From contig PTFA01000196.1 in the NCBI GenBank assembly GCA_003342895.1, positions 1,638,700-1,702,699 of the forward strand: 64,000 nucleotides of DNA. The letters run 5' to 3'. The stretch's first letter is position 1; every line of letters begins with the position of its first letter. This stretch comes from Casuarius casuarius. Lineage: Eukaryota; Chordata; Aves; Casuariiformes; Casuariidae. Below the pieces are notes generated by a model. The model saw only the letters and a list, made by a program, of their open reading frames with translations, did no database searches and was not told where the DNA came from. Positions 62,296 through 64,000 of the stretch are shown here, piece by piece. Made by a program: the position numbers and the translations under genes.

Positions 62296-63019
62296 CCCAG
62301 TGTTGGAATTTCCTAAACATAGCAGACAATGTACCAGTTTATTACATTGCTATTGCTCAGCTTTGAAAGCAGCAAGGTTTGAATAACTAAGGTCAGCTCC
62401 TGTTTGCCAGGGCGTGTGGAATCTCCTGTCTGGCCGGGGCCGGCGGCGCTGCTTACAAGCGGTGCTTTCTCTGCGAGAGTCGAGGATTGGCCAAAAATAC
62501 AAAAATAGTTCTGAAATGCACACTGAACGGACAGCTAGTGGAGCTGTACTTCCAGCTCCTCTAGGTTTATTTGATTATTTAACTCTTCAGAATGCTTTGC
62601 TGTTTACTCCCAAGCATCGCCTGTCTTTTTTTAGGTTCAGTTTTAACTGACTGTTCTTCAGCACACCTTGTGAAAACATTTGGCCGTTGGCTACCTTCTC
62701 TGTGAACCGCGGCGGGGGGGATATATTTTGGGATAGGTGAAGCTGGAGGTGAGGGAGGCTTATACCCTCCATGGGCGCTTGGATTTTTGCATTTTTGGAA
62801 GAGGGAGGAAAACAAGCAGCTTTCTGGCCGATTGAACCAGGAGCAGCACTACTTGCTGCGTTTGTGATCTCCGCAAGCCAGCAGTGATCCGGCTCAGATC
62901 CATGAGCAGTTCGATAATTTTACTTCTTTTTGAGTTTCTAGAAAAGTGGTGAGTGCAGTGAGCTTGGGGAAGGCAGAGGGTCAGCTTGTTGCTGGATAAA
63001 AGCGGAGAACGCTCTCCGA
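62296..63019. other. Intergenic sequence, no gene seen
   Basis: Short open frames only. A small CG-rich patch lies around 62425-62460. Confidence 0.45.
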
Positions 63020-63345
63020 GAAGCCTTTCGGGACATGTTCCCATCAGCCAGATGGGAGAACCGTTTGTCCCGGTGCTCGGCATCCGGCTCGTGGTGCCTG
63101 CAGCTCCCCAGCCGGGATGCCTCCGCCGCACCGGGTCTGTCGGCTTCGTTCCTGCCTGACGGGCCGGTTCCCTCGGCCCGCGGCGCAGCGCAGCACGCGG
63201 AGGGCGTCGTCTGGGCTGTGTCGAACCCGGCAGTCCTCGAGGTTTTGCTCTCCCCCCTTTCCAGAGGGTTCAGCTCCCAGAAGAACGGGACGATCTCTGT
63301 GGGTTGGGGGGCGGCCTGTGGCCACCCTAGAGCTTCTCGTTGAAA
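63020..63345. promoter_or_regulatory. CpG-rich block, possible promoter of a gene to the right
   Basis: Rich in CG dinucleotides (for example GCCCGCGGCGCAGCGCAGCA) and flanked by AT-rich DNA. Overlapping open frames on both strands are the usual effect of high GC and were not called as genes. Sequence to 64000 shows no coding exon. Confidence 0.4.
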
Positions 63346-64000
63346 CGATGAAAGACTCGGGTGGTTATGCTTAGTGTATAGATGCATCTTGTGGCTTTGA
63401 GCCACAGTAAAAGCCTAGAGCTCTTATTTTTGGAAGTAATTATTATTCTATAGAGTTGAGTTGTAGGGTTTTGGGTTTTCTTGTTTGTTTGTTTTAGTTT
63501 TCAGTTTTCTTAAGGTTAGCTGCATACATTCAAATAACTCCAGACAGTACTTTATACTGCGGTATAGCAATTGGTCCCGGGAGCCACCTTAGCTTGCTGT
63601 ATTTTACCTGCCTACTCAGTAAGCAGATATTAAGAACCAGGAAGGTGAATTTTATATTACCAGATAGTTTTAGCAGCATCAGTGACTTGTACATTGAATT
63701 TTAACATTTGTTGAGTTTTTTGTCCTGCTGTTGTTTCTCCTTTCCCAAAGAAATCACTGGCCTAAAGGCAGGATTTTATTATGTGTTTTGATAATTTTAA
63801 TTAATAATGTGTACAAATTCTTTTTTGATTTTTGACTTTGATAGAAAATATTCTCCTATGTGATGAGACACCCAAGTCTTTCAGTAAGAAATAACTTGAG
63901 GGAAAGCCTCCCTACCTTGGCTCCTTCCCAGTTTGCGTATGACTGGGAATTATTTTTTCCTTTTGCAAAACTTCTGTAGGTGTGCTGAAGTCTTTCTGTT

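Noticed and set aside
62938..63405. 155-codon minus-strand frame and overlapping plus frames
   Set aside because: CpG-rich DNA with few stops; frames on opposite strands overlap and none resembles a known protein.

Overview
The window is vertebrate genomic DNA: multi-exon genes with GT-AG introns, CpG islands and a 974-nt assembly gap. It is most likely from a bird or another sauropsid. The proteins are close to, but clearly distinct from, the mammalian ones as I remember them. Introns are compact and repeat-poor, and the two dispersed-repeat fragments look like an amniote CR1-type element. The MYO9B-USE1 gene order is the same as on human 19p13.11. The species itself cannot be read from the sequence.

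Layout. 1-9266 is AT-rich and has no convincing gene. It is best read as the first (5' leader) intron of MYO9B, whose promoter would then lie left of the window. 9267-about 45.1 kb holds the rest of MYO9B on the + strand. I could place 40 coding exons, all with GT-AG junctions and compatible phases, giving an intact protein of about 2188 residues: RA domain, myosin motor, four IQ motifs, long tail, C1 zinc finger and RhoGAP. A 90-nt exon (26656-26745) fits in frame into motor loop 2 as an optional, strongly acidic 30-residue cassette. About 45.2-46.1 kb is a CpG island serving USE1, an 8-exon gene on the same strand (coding 45737-48999, 259 residues) that encodes an ER SNARE. Its 3'UTR probably ends just after 49.97 kb.

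50-64 kb is poorly understood. It contains a GC-rich block interrupted by the gap (56586-57559), an AT dinucleotide tract beside it, and a second CpG-rich block near 63.0-63.35 kb. On the + strand, 60857-62034 can be read as the 3' exons of an unrecognised single-pass membrane protein, with compatible splice phases, N-glycosylation sequons, a transmembrane helix carrying a lysine, a basic stop-transfer and an ATTAAA poly(A) signal. Its 5' end is not resolved and may lie in the gap. I did not find OCEL1, which follows USE1 in human.

Function. MYO9B is an actin motor that also switches off Rho through its GAP domain. USE1 acts in Golgi-to-ER membrane fusion. They are neighbours by conserved synteny and not by shared pathway. 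The most interesting observations are the loop 2 cassette exon, a possible frame-breaking exon at 28985-29052, a short upstream ORF in the MYO9B leader, and the unrecognised membrane-protein exons near 61-62 kb.
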